Below, piece by piece: positions 12,057 through 23,966 of a DNA stretch of 64,000 nucleotides. This DNA is from Hygrocybe punicea (Eukaryota; Basidiomycota; Agaricomycetes; Agaricales; Hygrophoraceae), in NCBI GenBank assembly GCA_963556145.1, contig OY744470.1, positions 3,038,001 through 3,102,000 of the forward strand. Direction: 5' to 3'. A model generated the notes under the pieces. The model made no database searches and was not told the DNA's origin. It was given only the letters and a program-made list of their open reading frames with translations. Position numbers and translations under genes: made by a program. Numbering within the stretch: the stretch's first letter is position 1; the number at the start of each line of letters is the position of its first letter.

Positions 12057-12752
12057 ACCATGCCCAAACTGCACCCTTCACCCACATACTGTGGGTGACT
12101 GTGGTTATGCTGGTGGCTGCGGTTATGCTGGTTGGCCTACTCTCAAGACCCAGTAAGCAATTAGTTTTATTTTATTTACTATTACTATTTTATTTTATTT
12201 TATTTCCTATATATTTCATATACAAACCAACTCAAAAATGTACAACAACAACGAACAACAACAACAACTCAGACTCGCACTCAGCAAGGAAAATGATGGA
12301 ACAAGGCCAGGAGGGTGGTGCCCACTGAATGGCCCAGGTATGTGCCCCCAACCCAGCCTCATTGACATTGCTAACCCTCCCAACAACCGTGCCTCACAAC
12401 AACCACACCTTGCGGACACACGTCAACGTGTGTTTGCAAGGTCTCCAGCCCAGAAGAATACACAGGGACCTCGCAAACACATGCAGATGCATCAACTAAC
12501 ATGTAGGGCTCATGCAGTGCCCCCACCCCTCACAAACAAGGTTAACCCCAAGCGCGAAGCCCACCAGTGACCCCACCTCGCGAACGAGGTTAACCCTGAA
12601 TGTGAAGCCTACCAGAGACCCCCCCATTTACCTCATGAGAGTGATGACAATGTCAATTGACGTGCATAGGCATCCACATGGGTAACCCCTGGGTATTTCC
12701 CATGGACCCGTACCCGATCAGAGAAATACCCGTACCCTGTTCATGGGTATGG
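12057..12752. other. Non-coding repeat mosaic between solo LTRs
   Basis: Contains an A/T-rich tract (12170-12240), a roughly 47-bp tandem duplication (about 12528-12620, words aaggttaaccc and gcgaagcccacca), and GGGTA/TACCC words (12680-12750). A gt...ag layout near 12150 resembles the intron-like stretches of the hAT-like elements. No gene supported. Confidence 0.5.
12407..12442. repeat. Imperfect palindrome, cctYgc...gcRagg type
   Basis: The sequence accttgcggacacacgt is mirrored by acgtgtgtttgcaaggt around a 2-nt centre. It resembles the recurring element palindromes (see 16041, 30430, 31317, 41368, 43305, 43869 and 63569) in its acctYgc..gcaaggt ends but has a different core. Confidence 0.6.
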
Positions 12753-13375
12753 TGTAGAGGCTCCGGATCGTGTGGATCCATTTCCCCTTCATATCAGACA
12801 CTGCTCCCATCCATTCCCATTCCTGTATCATCAATTCTGCTCAATTCTGCTCAATTCCATCGATTCTGCTCCAGATTCCACCTCCAGAATCGTTCCTACT
12901 CAAGATGCAATGTCCCTAATGACCCGGAATCAGTACATATATAGTTATATATCATGTATCTTCGTTTCCCGTCTCCTAGTACATAGCACCACTCCACCAT
13001 TCCTCCACTCCACTCCCCCTATCATTTACAGCCTTCGCTTGTAGTACATGGTTACTACAGCACAGGATCCCTCACAGTAGTATCAAAGTAGCACATTTAT
13101 ACTACAAACCATATAAAAAATACTGACACCCAGACATATAGAAAAATACAGGTCATTACAGCGCACTTCAGTTCCGTTTCTTAGTCCATTCTTCATATCA
13201 TCTACGCCTCTCTTCGTCCTTTCCCCACACTCTCCCTCTGATTCAGGAACCCCTGGATTTGGGTTGGATTGACTAGACCTTTCTAAAAGAAACTAAATTC
13301 CTCTGATCACTTCTTAGCTGATCACCCCTTTCCATAGATTCCCATTCCGGGTCTACAACAGAACTCGCCGTCACA
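12753..13375. repeat. Solo LTR of the L2 (Gag-only element) family
   Basis: Begins TGTAGAGGCTCC and ends CTCGCCGTCACA, matching the LTRs at 32256 and 36582 throughout (shared blocks 'cccatccattcccattc', 'ctacaacagaactcgccgtc'). It is about 50 bp longer and contains a 'tcaattctgc' repetition. No convincing target duplication was found (tatgg versus acagg). It interrupts a GGGTA-word element. Confidence 0.75.
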
Positions 13376-13553
13376 ACAGGTCAGGCGGTGGGTCTGTTTG
13401 GATAGCTGGCAGGTTGGACGGGTATGAGATGGGTCATGGATAACCCGACAACCCGTGTATTACAATAATATTAATACATTTTATTAAAATAAAATAAACA
13501 GATGGCGAGGTACTTTGCCCTGCCCTGCCCGTCCTTCACGTTCACCAACCCTC

Positions 13554-15211
13554 TGTTACGGATCGCTTCTGCAGCGGGCTCCGGCAACAATCAACTTAAC
13601 AGGGGATCGGCTTCCAGAGGGGAGAACAGCAGCTTTCATTGTTGCTTACAGCTAAGACAACACTGCTAAGAAGGGGGGGTCAAGGTCTAATGTCATTGTG
13701 AGCCGTGGGGGTTACCCAAAACAAGATGAGTCTGCCCCAAGAACCAGACTAAACGTAAAGAAAGGAAAAGAAGAAAAAGTCCGAACCAACAACAAGAACA
13801 GTATATATAGTGACTGGTCTTGAGGGGAGGTAAATAGAAATACAACCATGAAGCCACAACATGTCCAACTCTACCATGTGTTCACCATGAGGCACACATG
13901 AGGCGCCCTCATGTCGATGTTCTCGCGATCCAACTGGAGGCCCAGGTGTCGTTGAGGATAGAAGAGGTCCGGATGACTCGGATGATTTGTCATCGGATCA
14001 TGTGACATGCAGAATTGCCAATTCGGGGTCTACACTTGCTGTAACAGGCAAGTGTGCAGTTTGGCCAGTGCATTGCATGGTCGGGTCGAAGATGGGTATC
14101 TTCCAGTGTGGGGTTGGCGATGAGAGTGTCCTGAGGTAGCGTGGATATAGCAGCAAGGTTGGTATGAAAGAAAATGAAGGAATGTATGGAGGAAAAAACC
14201 AACTAGGACAATGGGCTAGTCGAGGTCAGACATATGAACAGCATAAGCTGTACCAGATGATGATGTCTGTGTCGATGACGTATCGAGGGGCGGTGTCTTG
14301 TCCTGTCTGTGGAACAATGCAGTCCTCCTGACGTCGGTATTCGTCCAAGAAAGGGTATTGTTGTAAGCGAGTGTGGGAGGTATCAAGGTTATGGATGAAA
14401 AAGGATAAATGAATGTGGGTCCAGGTTTTGAGTCATGGCATGAGTGACAAGCTGTGGGAACAAGTCGTTGGGTACTGCATTGAAGCGGTGTCATGCGAAC
14501 AATATACGATAGGGGTTGGTTCACTGTTTGGGAAGTCGTATGGTCTGTGGTCGAAGTCCAAAAGAATGTGCTTCGGCGATGGTCGGATTAGAGAGAACAG
14601 TGAGATGTCTTGTGATCGGGGATTGTTCAGAGTTCGCATGCAGGTGAGGAATGTCGTCGGAATGTCAGGGAGGATAATGGTAGGCACAGGGTATGAATAT
14701 GGAAACCAAATATCCGAGAATGGCAATTGTCAATTACGTGTCGATATATTGTCAAGGTGGAAGTCGGGTGTATCGATGGCAGGAGGGTTTCGGTGCCGAT
14801 GCCAAAGATAGATCATAACAAAGTAGAAACCGATCAGGAAGGTGATGGCAATGCTGCCAATAACAATTACGGTAATGAGCTGTGTCGGGAGTACAGCCAT
14901 TGTGAATCGGTTTGTCGTGGGATGAAGTCAACAATATGTCAGGGCGAGGGAAAAGACAATAGCGATGATGTCCGTCGGCAAGGAGACTATTCGGGTACAA
15001 CAAGGTCACGTGGGATATGTCCATGGTCGGTCTGGATTGTTCTAGAAGAAAAGAGAACAAGGACAAGAAGAAACAAGGATGTCCAAATGAAGAAACAATG
15101 ACAAGAAGACAAAGGACAAAAAGAAATGAAAAGGAAGGTGTGTAGTGCAGAATCATCATGGTGGGTATCGGAATGGGCATTGGGGTTGGAAGTGGAGTTG
15201 GAAACGTAACA
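13554..15211. repeat. Solo LTR, long-LTR family, copy 2
   Basis: Ends are TGTTACG...CGTAACA (7-bp inverted ends), flanked by a perfect 5-bp duplication ccctc (13549-13553 and 15212-15216). At 1658 bp it is unusually long for a fungal LTR. It is less decayed than copy 1. Open frames on both strands carry no family signature. Confidence 0.85.
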
Positions 15212-15804
15212 CCCTCCTCATTCTGCTGTCATGGCTCCACCCCACCATCCCCATCATCCTCCTGTGTGCCACTATTTGCCACTTGTCCACGTCATTGGGT
15301 GTGGGTGGTGGCAGCTGGTGCCTGAATGGGGCATTGCGGCTGGTGTTCCCCCCATTCCCGTTCCTGTTGTGTTGCATGGCTGTTGCCGCTGGTGTTGCCA
15401 TTGCTGCTGGTGTTGCCATTGCCACTGCCATTCGCATTGGTGGTGGTAACCGTGGTGGATGGTGTTGGGTGGTGGTGGTGGTTTGGATGGCATTTGCATT
15501 TGCATTGGATGGCGTTTGTGTTGGATGGTGTTGGTGTTGGTGTTGGTGCTGCTGTTGGTGTTGGTGCTCCCGTTGCCATTGCCATTGGTACTGCCATTTC
15601 CGATTTAGGTTGGTGTTGGTGGCATTGGTGTGGATGGTGTTGGATGGCGGTGTTGATGTTGAACCGGCCATAGTCTAGCACCGCAACATTGCACTAAAAC
15701 AGTTTTAATTAGTAAATGTATAAATTTTCAATGAAAAAAGGGACTTACCTTGAGCAGAGTAGTTCGCAATTGCAAACCACTCTGCTTGTGTTGCTGTGTT
15801 GGTG
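15212..15804 (-). repeat. Triplet-rich, intron-containing interior of a hAT-like element
   Basis: Read on the minus strand, a segment ending ctctgctcaag is followed by gtaagtccc, then a T-rich stretch ending ctgttttag: an intron-like unit (about 15690-15748). Downstream are aac/cac/ggc triplet runs (15330-15680) encoding N/H/Q/T/P-rich peptides. The donor context matches element A (ctgctcaag then ataagtccc near 9430-9440). At 15754-15785 a 32-bp near-perfect palindrome centred on caattg lies just before the donor. Outer ends were not identified; 13376-13553 may belong to the same disrupted unit. Confidence 0.5.
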
Positions 15805-16040
15805 GTTGTGACTAGTGATGGGGAAGTTCGGTTCAGTCCAGTTTTTGGCCTTTTTGCCCCAAACCGAGACCGAACGGTTCAGTTCCTGGCAAGATTTCCA
15901 GGAACCAGACCAAAACCGATCAGTTTGGTTTGGTCTAAACTTGGTCTGAACCGAGACTGCGCGAGAGCCACGCACCGTTGATGTAGCTGGCATCTTCGCG
16001 AGGTGGGATTGGGCAGGTGAGTTGCCCTGCTCCATTTCTG

Positions 16041-16094
16041 ACCTTGCGAGAGAGCCGCACACATCAATTGACGTGGCCAGCCTCTTCGTGAGGT
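16041..16094. repeat. Recurring ~52-bp palindrome, TCAATTGA core (element B)
   Basis: Imperfect palindrome running accttgcgag...cacatcaattgacgtgg...cttcgtgaggt. A weaker second copy of the same plan lies at about 15956-16003 (cgcgagagcc...ttcgcgagg). Confidence 0.75.
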
Positions 16095-16393
16095 GGGATT
16101 GGGGAGCAGGGGGCTAGGGTTTGAAAGTCCGGTCCGGTCCGGTCCGGTTTTTTGACAAATTTCCAAAAGACCGCAACCAGAACCGGTTGACATAACACCA
16201 CAAGATGGCCTAAACCGGACTCAACCACTCAGAACTGGTCTCTTGCAGTTCAGTTGCTGTCTTCTAACCAGATTTAACTGGTCCTTACATTAACCGGTTG
16301 CTAAACCAATTGAAACCGGTTCAGACCGAGCCCAGACTAATCAATAAATCTCTGTCGATTCACTTGGCAGCTGATCTTTGCAAACTGCCTCAA

Positions 16394-17458
16394 TTAGTAA
16401 ACTAATTCCGGCAGCTCATCTTCGTCAACTTCATCAAAATCCCCATCCGAGCCAGCTTCAACAGGAGACGTTGGCCTGGATATTGTTGTCAGATGATCCC
16501 GGCATAGATTCGTTAAATGAATTAGTACATACATGTGACCCCCGAGATGCTGAAGAGCCTCATCCAGCCAGACCCTGGAAGCACCAGCATTGTCCGAAAT
16601 GACATAGTTCTGGTGTGTCGACTCAAACTAGATGAATGTTCATAGACTTGGAACACTGACATACAATGGCCCAAATACTCACAAGAATGCAGATAGCCAA
16701 GAAGTTGACGAGACCTCTCCAGAACGGCTGGTCAGTGAGAACATTTAGTGCATACGCATTCTGTGAATGCACTAAAAGGACATTGGTGGATGTGTCCATA
16801 AGCAGATTCAAGCAAGTTGCAACAGCTTCGGAGAGCAATGGAAAGTCAGATGCATGATTCTGAAAATTTTGATCATTGATGATGTAGAATTACTGTGACG
16901 ACAGACAGACCTTCCACCAGCCCAGCACTGGGCCTGACCAACAAGTGCTTTGTACTCAGCTTGATAAGCTGCGAAGATATGCTCTGAGCTGAACAGCTTC
17001 CTGACTGATACCCAAATTAAAGGTGGGTTGACTGGGAACATTCATTCTGATGCGGTGACTCGGATATGGGAGATTAGAGATGACGACTGGAGGAATCAGA
17101 TTCTTATACTTTTCGGCTGCGAACTTGAACCGATTATCATGCAGTGAAAGCGATCCTGAGCCGATTTGTGCTCACACTTCCCATCATCGGAGGCCCTCAA
17201 TGTCCTAAGTCGCTTCAATGATGTCGGTGTAGCCAAAGGGTGCAGAGCAGCTTTGCGACTTGGAACTGGGACATCTCGCATGTCGGATTCCATGGTTTTC
17301 TTCTTTTCGGAGCATGACGTTGTCCACGAGATCTCGCAAGGGTCGATACAGCCGATAAAGATGAGGGATGAGATGGCTGTGAATTCTATGAAAAGCAATG
17401 TCAGAGAGAATCTAAGCAATGTAAATAAGCCATCAATGCCGAGCTGGTGAATAATCAC
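16394..17458 (-). CDS. Putative spliced membrane-protein gene carried by the hAT
   Basis: Not recognised. On the minus strand, between the transposase stop and the left terminus, several exon-like frames join at good splice sites. One frame near 17350-17458 has a hydrophobic stretch (LLFIEFTAISSLIFIGC). Another (16640-16860) contains FWRGLVNFLAICIL before a gtgagt donor. It is joined through 'cacaccag' to an exon with NYVISDNAGASRVWLDEAL, and the 3' part ends in an acidic tail DFDEVDEDELPELVY with TAA at 16394-16396. The hydrophobic segments suggest a membrane protein. Neither the start nor the full exon chain was resolved, and it could be a captured host gene fragment or a decayed gene. Confidence 0.35.
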
Positions 17459-17988
17459 GGAACATTGCTTAAATTAACAGGTATTAAAATATGAGCACGA
17501 GGAAGACATGCCGGAGTGAGTGCCGTATTAATTGGCCTGCTCAGTGCAATGATGGCCCGGGCTGGGTGGTATGTCTGCAAGGGTCAGAGAGGAACTTGAA
17601 GTCAGACATGAGTTTTGCGACCTGCGGGAGAGGTCAGTAGAGGATATGGGCAGAAGGCAATGACACGTTCTCTAAGTCAGGACTCGGCACAGATAATATG
17701 TGCAAGCCTGCACGACAAGCCTCTCCCGCAGGGGTGCTGTGCTGATAGATGCAGTGAGGATGAGATGTTTGAGTGGGTGGTGGCCAATGCAGTCGGCAAA
17801 GTGCACGAGGCCAAAGAGGAGAGATTAATGCAGTCCGTCGTGTTGACTCATCACGGAAGTGGGCAGTGAAAACATGATAACCCGAAAACGTGCCAGTGAA
17901 AACTTGAATACTAGCACGGTAAAGAGCCGCAAAGACAACCATTCATAATATGTAACTAGCACATGGGATACTACACAATCACCGGAGA

Positions 17989-20900
17989 CTAATCAGCTTC
18001 GTGGATTTCATCTTCATGAACATCCCATGCTTTGTCTTCTGTGTCCAGGCAAAGCATCTCAACAAAATCATCCAGTTCTATCTCCTGTACTTGGGAGGAG
18101 TTCCAAGCTGCCAAGTCCACAAGTGAGCCCTGCCAGCCAAACTTCAGGACCTGAAGTTCCTCAAACCGCTCAGCGCCCAGCCGTGATCGCTGGTCACTAG
18201 CAACTTCCTTACCAGCGGAGAACAAGCGTTCACATGGGACTGACGATGCCTGGACAGGGAGGACATCGAGGGCGATCTTTGCCAGTGTAGGATAGAGTTT
18301 TGCATGAGTCTGATAGAATATGTTAGTAAATGGTAACACAGTTCGCTAATTATCCACCAACCGCCCACCATTCCACAATGTCAGTGTCCTTTGTTACGTC
18401 CTGAGGGATGTTGGTAAGATAGCGGCGTAACTCTGCTCTCCATCCTTCGTTACGAATTGACTGCGTGAGTAAAACTCAGCGGTGCAGATTGTACTCGTCC
18501 ATGTCTTCAATGAGTGTGTGAGAACTGTCCACAGTGGGTATAGACGGCGTTGAGACTGATGATGGAGTGTCACTGTGATAGGCTTCCATCTTTGCAAGTT
18601 GTCAAGGTCAACATGCTTGAGTAAACACTGCTACGTACGGTTTCTTCAAGAAGTTTTTCGGCCTCCTCTTGCCAATTCTTTGCTTTGAGATTTCCTGCCT
18701 CCATTTCGGCCGCTTGTTCCTCTGCACCTCCCCAAGCAATTTTGATGTAGTTGAGCTTGTAATACGGGTGTAGTACTGTCAAATTTGTGAGCACCGTAAC
18801 CATACACACTCGTCAGACATGAACCTAATGCAAGAATGTAAGCTGGCTTCTCATTGAACTTCGTATAATATTTTTTTATCTTCTCGAGTCCATCAGTGAG
18901 TGGGGCCTTGTAAACTGAATATTTGGGGTCATCCCATTTTGCTTCCCAAGCAGTTTGTAGACATTCCAAGGCAGGGAGAGCACGCCAAAGTGTCGGCTTT
19001 CGTTCAGCTGAAAAATATTGCTGTATCCAATTGGCATCCTGCACACAAAAAATCAGGGGATCTTTCAAACAACAGTGCCAGGTTTCGGGTACTGCGAGGA
19101 TGGCTTGTGCATCAACGACATGCTCCCAGTCAGTCTGCTTGAGTTGAAACGCTGACCATGGGATTTTTTTGATAATCTTTCCATCACGACGAATTGTGGT
19201 AATGGGACCATACAATTCATCAGCGGATGCAATGAAAAGTTTTATGGCCTGGGTAACCGTGGCTGAGAATGGTAATTGATACATAACAACAAAAGACAGA
19301 CCTGGTGTAAATCATGCGCCCGAGCTAACATGCCATATGCTGTACCCCATCAAGTGTTGCCATGCAGAGGGATGCGTAGGGGCGTATTGGTGCCGCACTG
19401 CACTTGGAGCCTTTCAAAATATTCGATACGGTGGCCAGAGGATTGAATCTGTAGAGAAAAGCAAGATAAGCACATTATTGACCGAAAAGTGAACAAATAC
19501 CTTGATTGCCAAAGTGCAGATTGCCGAAATAACATCCAGTGATCCACCAAGAATACAATTCCCAGGAGAAGAGGGGTCGTATTCCCAGATTGCTGTGGTA
19601 TTTTCTGTCACAGCGATCTTTGTAATGTGTGACATAAAATCAATCACCGCCAAATTAACTACATGAGCCAGACATCTGAACAGTAGTGAGAGGAAGGGCA
19701 AAATGAAAGAATAAATGACCTACGGCAAGCGATTCTCACATGCAAACCATTGTCGGAGTTTGCGACGCACAAGGATTGCCTGAACTGTACTGCAGGTGGT
19801 GTCGTTGTTGGATGTATTGTCAGTGGTAATGCAATAGAGCTAGAATGGTTGCATATCAGTACGTGACAGACTCGGAGATACCTGCATACCTTAGATTCTT
19901 TGGTGGTGATGATTCCTACCCGCTCACAAAGTCCAACAAAGTACTTCCCAAGGTTTTCGCTGGAGTGCATGCCAGAGATTCCTCGAAATGCAATTACTTC
20001 GGATCGCAGTGTCCATTTTGAATCCTTGACTTCGATCCAATGACATGTGATGCCTAGGAATGAGGCTTTTGATGAATCTGCCGACCATCCGTCCATTGTT
20101 GCTGAGACCTTGCCCGGTGCAGACTACAAACTTAGCCAACAAGAAGTGCAGAAGTATCATGAACCCACAGAGATTTGGTTCTTGAATTTGTTGAGCATCT
20201 GGACAAATTCGTTGTGTATATATGTTTTAACATCGTGCATGGAGGGAAGATCAGCGTTTGTTGAGTGTGGCCGCATTGCCATGAGGCAGTTACGGAATAC
20301 AGCTTTGTCTACGACTGCAAGAGACTTGGCGACAAGTGAGCCTACACGTAGGTCAAAACTGTCTTCTCCTACCTGATCATCGCAAACAACAAACTTAGCG
20401 ACTGCTTTCAGAAGCCCCTCGCGTGCAAATTCTTTCGGGTTGTCCACCTTGAGAAAAGTTTCATCAAGTTTTCCTTGCTTACTAGAATCATTCTTCGCCT
20501 TCTGCATCTCTTTCCAAATGGGTCGTGGGATTGCCCACGGGGAAATGGTGATGTTTTTCTTGTTGCATCGTTCCTTATAAACATCAAAGTGCTGACGAAT
20601 ATGCTGCCGACAGGAGGAGTTCCCACAGATATGAAAACATTTTCGCAGGCCATTGCGAGAGGCAAACAGATCGTCGGCTCTGTGATGTTTATTAGTGGGT
20701 TGTTTTATATGATCAATAGTTTGCTAGTGCTCACTTGCATACTAAACACCAGCGCCCTTTCAAGGTTTCAACAGTGCCCTTTTTATGAGTGAATTTCACT
20801 GTGACCCTATCTGAGAATACCGTAAGCATATCCTGAGTTGAATCTTTCTTGACTTTTTTCTGATTTGGGATACTCGCTCGGTGATTGTTGTCCAGGCCAT

Positions 20901-21222
20901 CCTAAAAACAGTATTGTCCTGAAACACCGTGGTTACGAGTGCCAATGCTCACTGATTGTTCACCGGCAGTCCCAGACTGACTTTCCCCATCACTGGCAAC
21001 CTCAACTTCTTCGCAACTTGATGATGACTCTGTTCCGTTGTCGACTTCCTGGACCTCAGTAATTTTGATGCATTTCGGTGGTGGATTTTTTGGTGTGCCA
21101 TCATCAGATTCATCAGAGGCAACATGCTGATGCCGCTTTTTGGATTTCTTTGGATCTGGAGCCTTTCCCCTAGTCTTTGTCCTCTGCTGGCGTGAAGATT
21201 TGTTGGTTCTGCTGGGTGCCAT
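17989..21222 (-). CDS. hAT-family transposase, multi-exon
   Basis: Cut-and-paste transposase. From ATG 21222 the N terminus is basic and Ser/Glu-rich (KTRGKAPDPKKSKKRHQH), consistent with nuclear import. Next comes a BED-like zinc finger split by an intron (CLVCK ... NSSCRQHIRQH, about 20590-20760). A catalytic-core block TMDGWSADSSKASFLGITCHW with the first acidic residue lies near 20040-20100. The C terminus has the hAT dimerisation block SSVPCERLFSAGKEVASDQ near 18190-18260 and ends EDEIHEAD with the stop at 17989-17991. Several short introns were identified, for example at about 18305-18360 and 20690-20735. No clear inactivating change was seen, but I did not trace every junction. Confidence 0.85.
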
Positions 21223-21619
21223 GTATTGATATCAATTGAGGTTGGGAAAGACTTTTTTTATATTCATCACCTGCTTGGAAGCCCCGAGCCAAATATGAAT
21301 AGCTTTTGAACATGTAACAATTTGCAATTTGCTAAGGAGTCATTGCCATCGCTGCAAGCACAACATATTTATTGCACGTATATTGTACAAATCCAGAGAT
21401 TTACAAGTGGCTACATGGGTCACTGGTTCTGGTTGTAACCGGTTGCAACCAGTTTTTGGCCAGTTGCATTTGAGAAGTCATATGACATGAACTGGAACTG
21501 GAGTTAAGTGAAATCTGGTGCAACTGCAACCAGCGGTCTGGTTGTTTAGTGGTCCGGTTGGGTCCGGTTCCGGTTTTTTTCCGGTCCAAAGGACTGGACT
21601 TTCAAACCCTACAGGGGGC

Positions 21620-22186
21620 TGCAAGGCCCAGACCTGGCAAAACGCATGTGTACAATGCGTGTGTTCCGCCTCAGTTGCGTCCAGGTGGTGGTGGTGGTGT
21701 CCCAACTCGTCGTATGCATTGTGCACGTGATGATGGGTGGGTCGGACCTGTTGGCTGTTTTTGGTGGTTGCATAGTGGCGACGGTGGTGGTGATTGTGGT
21801 GGTGCGGTGTCGCATTCTGTATTATGAGAATAAAATCAATGTAAAAAAACTTACCATGAAGCAGCAGGGGTGGATGCACCACCCCCTGCCACTCTTCTGC
21901 CTTGTTGACTCCACCCCATTCACATACGTTTGGCACACATTTTGAATGCATTTGGCATGGCGCTGGGGGTGGGCCGTGGGCGTTGCTGTTGGCGCGTCCG
22001 GCGTGGCGTTGACGGTGGTTTTAACCATCGCCATTGTCATTGCCGTTGTTGTGGTTGTTGTTGTGGTTGTTGTTGTGGTAGTGGTGGTGGTGGTGGTGGT
22101 GGCCGTGGTGGTGGCTGTGGACCTGCAAAACAATTGTTAGTGTTGAATAAAATAAAATAAAATAAAATAAATAAGAACTTACATGG
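21620..22186 (-). repeat. Interior of element B with two intron-like stretches
   Basis: On the minus strand, 22123-22182 begins gtaagttc and ends ttttgcag, and 21817-21854 begins gtaagttt and ends aatacag. Between and after them lie cac/aac/aca triplet runs (22020-22110) that would encode Thr/Asn/His-rich peptide, then a less repetitive part. It resembles the interiors of elements A, C and D. A real mRNA is unproven. Confidence 0.5.
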
Positions 22187-22191
22187 GTGGC

Positions 22192-22747
22192 TGTCATATC
22201 CCATGCAGCTCCGCCGGATTCCGACGAACTCCGCTCCGGACTTTTCCGCCGACTTATCTTATCTTATCTTATCTTATCTTCTCGCGTACGTTATTGTTCT
22301 TCTCTTGTTAATTACTATTCTTCCCCATCTCCGTTTACTCCGACCTCCTTTTCTCTTCCTCCCCTTTGTTTACTTGTCACCGTACATAGCAACCTTTTAT
22401 CCCTTTTATTTTCTTCCGAACTCCGATCCTCTTTCCGGAGTTCATATTGTCTTCACGTCTCCAAGGACATGACAATTAGTTTACCAAGTATATAAACTAG
22501 AACTACAATGTCCTGTAACTCCGTTCAGAAAATCAACTTGAGTTCCTTATTTCTTACCCACTCTCAAACTTAAGGCTTTCCCTTAAGCTCATTAATTATC
22601 TTAGTACTTAGTCCGGAACTCCGGACTAACTCTGCTCCGTCCACGTCTTCTCAATACGACTTAAGGAAGTAGTGAACCTACTTCAAGAGTTGATGTCTCC
22701 ACTCCTCCGAAGAACTCCGATCCTTCCGGAGTTGCACGCCTCTAACA
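22192..22747 (+). repeat. 5' LTR of the Gypsy element
   Basis: Starts TGTCATATCCC and ends GCCTCTAACA. Contains four or five 'ttatc' repeats (22256-22282), a TATA box (22489-22496) and the presumed transcription start. Confidence 0.93.
22489..22533 (+). promoter_or_regulatory. LTR promoter: TATA box and self-primer mRNA start
   Basis: TATATAAA lies at 22489-22496. The sequence gttcagaaaat at 22523-22533, 27 bp downstream, sits where transcription should begin and is exactly complementary to the primer-binding site at 22750-22760. In Tf1/sushi elements the first 11 nt of the mRNA fold back and prime reverse transcription. The start site here is inferred from spacing. Confidence 0.65.
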
Positions 22748-22749
22748 GT

Positions 22750-22760
22750 ATTTTCTGAAC
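22750..22760 (+). other. Primer-binding site, Tf1-type self-priming
   Basis: Attttctgaac, two bases after the 5' LTR, has no TGG-starting tRNA complement. It is the exact 11-nt reverse complement of 22523-22533 inside the LTR. The following caactcttgagttg can itself form a hairpin. Confidence 0.7.
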
Positions 22761-22787
22761 AACTCTTGAGTTGTATTCCCTTTACAT

Positions 22788-23966
22788 TTGATCATGTCTT
22801 TCCAGGGCTTCTCCCAACGAAGAACCCCCACATGTTATCGACTTACTCGACCGGCAAACTCCTCATCCCAACGCCCAACGATAACCCCGGTCTCTCCGTT
22901 AGAAGAAACTCACACTCCGAGACACGAACTGTTTCCGTGCCCAGTCTTCGAAGAGAACAATCCTCTCGGACCGGGCAATCCTAATCGCGATGACACCAAC
23001 CTTGCTGAGGCCATCGCTCTTCTAGCCACTACTCTCCGAAACAAAGGAGACGACAAGCAACGCACCAAAGTCTGAGAACCAGACACATTTGACGCCTCCG
23101 ATCCGACAAAACTCCGCCCTTTCCTGGTTCAGTGTCAACTGAACTTCAATGATTGACCAACCGCTTTCCAAACGGACGGCGCCAAAGTCAACTTCGCCCT
23201 CTCCTACCTCAAAGGGATCGCACTTGCGTGGTTCGAGCCTTACTTTTTGGAGAACCCGGATATCGATACCTATCCACTGGACTTCATGTCCGATTACGGA
23301 GATTTCTGCACAGAGTTGCAGAATAATTTCGGACCTCTGGACCCTAAAGGTAGCGCCGAGAGCAAGTTGGAAAACCTTGTAATGAAGGATAACCAACGAA
23401 TTGCGAAGTACATCGTCAACTTCAATCGTCTCGCTACACAGACTGGCTGGGACATCGGTGCCTTACGGCATTCTTTTTACCGAGGACTTCCGGATCGCCT
23501 CAAAGATCAACTTGCCCAATCCGAGAAACCAAAGAACCTCTACGAGCTGAAGGATAAGGCTCAACTCCTTGATGCCCAGTATTGGGAACGGAAATCAGAG
23601 ATTTCCTGTGCTTCGGGATCCTCTTCTGCTAAAGCCTCTACTTCCGAGGCCAAGTCTTCGACCGAAAAAGCTTCCGAGAAGAAGTCCCCTGCCAAAACTA
23701 CCAACTCCGGTAGTACCTCCTCCACCACTCCGAAAACCCCTCCTGTCTACGCCGATAAGCTAGGCAAGGATGGTAAACTCAAGCCCGCGGAACATCAACG
23801 CCGCATCGACAATAAACTCTGCATTATATGCGGGGGAGCCGGACACATGGCCAAGGATTGCACCAAGGCCAAGTATTCGTCCACTCGCGTTGCCGCCCGC
23901 GCCACCTCCACTTCCTCCGCACCTCCGGTCTCTAGTTCTGATTCTCTAGAGGAGCCGGAAAAATAG
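22788..23966 (+). pseudogene. Gypsy gag (two in-frame nonsense codons)
   Basis: Structural Gag protein. A start at 22794 (MSFQGFSQRR) or 22788 is likely. A capsid-like region follows (LAWFEPYFLEN near 23225, then the YGDFCTELQNNFGPLDP block), then a Ser/Lys-rich linker and a CCHC zinc knuckle, CIICGGAGHMAKDC, near 23820-23860. Stops TGA at 23073-23075 and 23154-23156 break the frame; each is explained by CGA (Arg) changed to TGA. The gag stop is TAG 23964-23966. Without the two nonsense codons it would be about 390 residues. Confidence 0.85.

Larger units (their letters stand above)
16115..21611. mobile_element. hAT transposon with transposase, 5.5 kb
   Basis: Terminal inverted repeats of 16 bp (TAGGGTTTGAAAGTCC at both ends, then GGTCCGG/CCGGACC-rich subterminal DNA) are flanked by a perfect 8-bp duplication cagggggc (16107-16114, 21612-21619). 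It holds a multi-exon hAT transposase on the minus strand (17989-21222) and a second minus-strand gene-like set of exons (16394-17458). Perfect ends and duplication suggest a fairly recent, possibly autonomous insertion into element B. Confidence 0.92.

Noticed and set aside
12753..13375. Target duplication for the L2 solo LTR
   Set aside because: Flanks tatgg and acagg agree at only three of five positions; the LTR call rests on similarity to the paired LTRs, not on a duplication.
15156..15681. Asn/His/Gln/Thr-rich minus-strand frame as an ordinary host gene
   Set aside because: The sequence belongs to an element interior with triplet repeats; kept as a repeat feature with intron-like signals rather than as a CDS.
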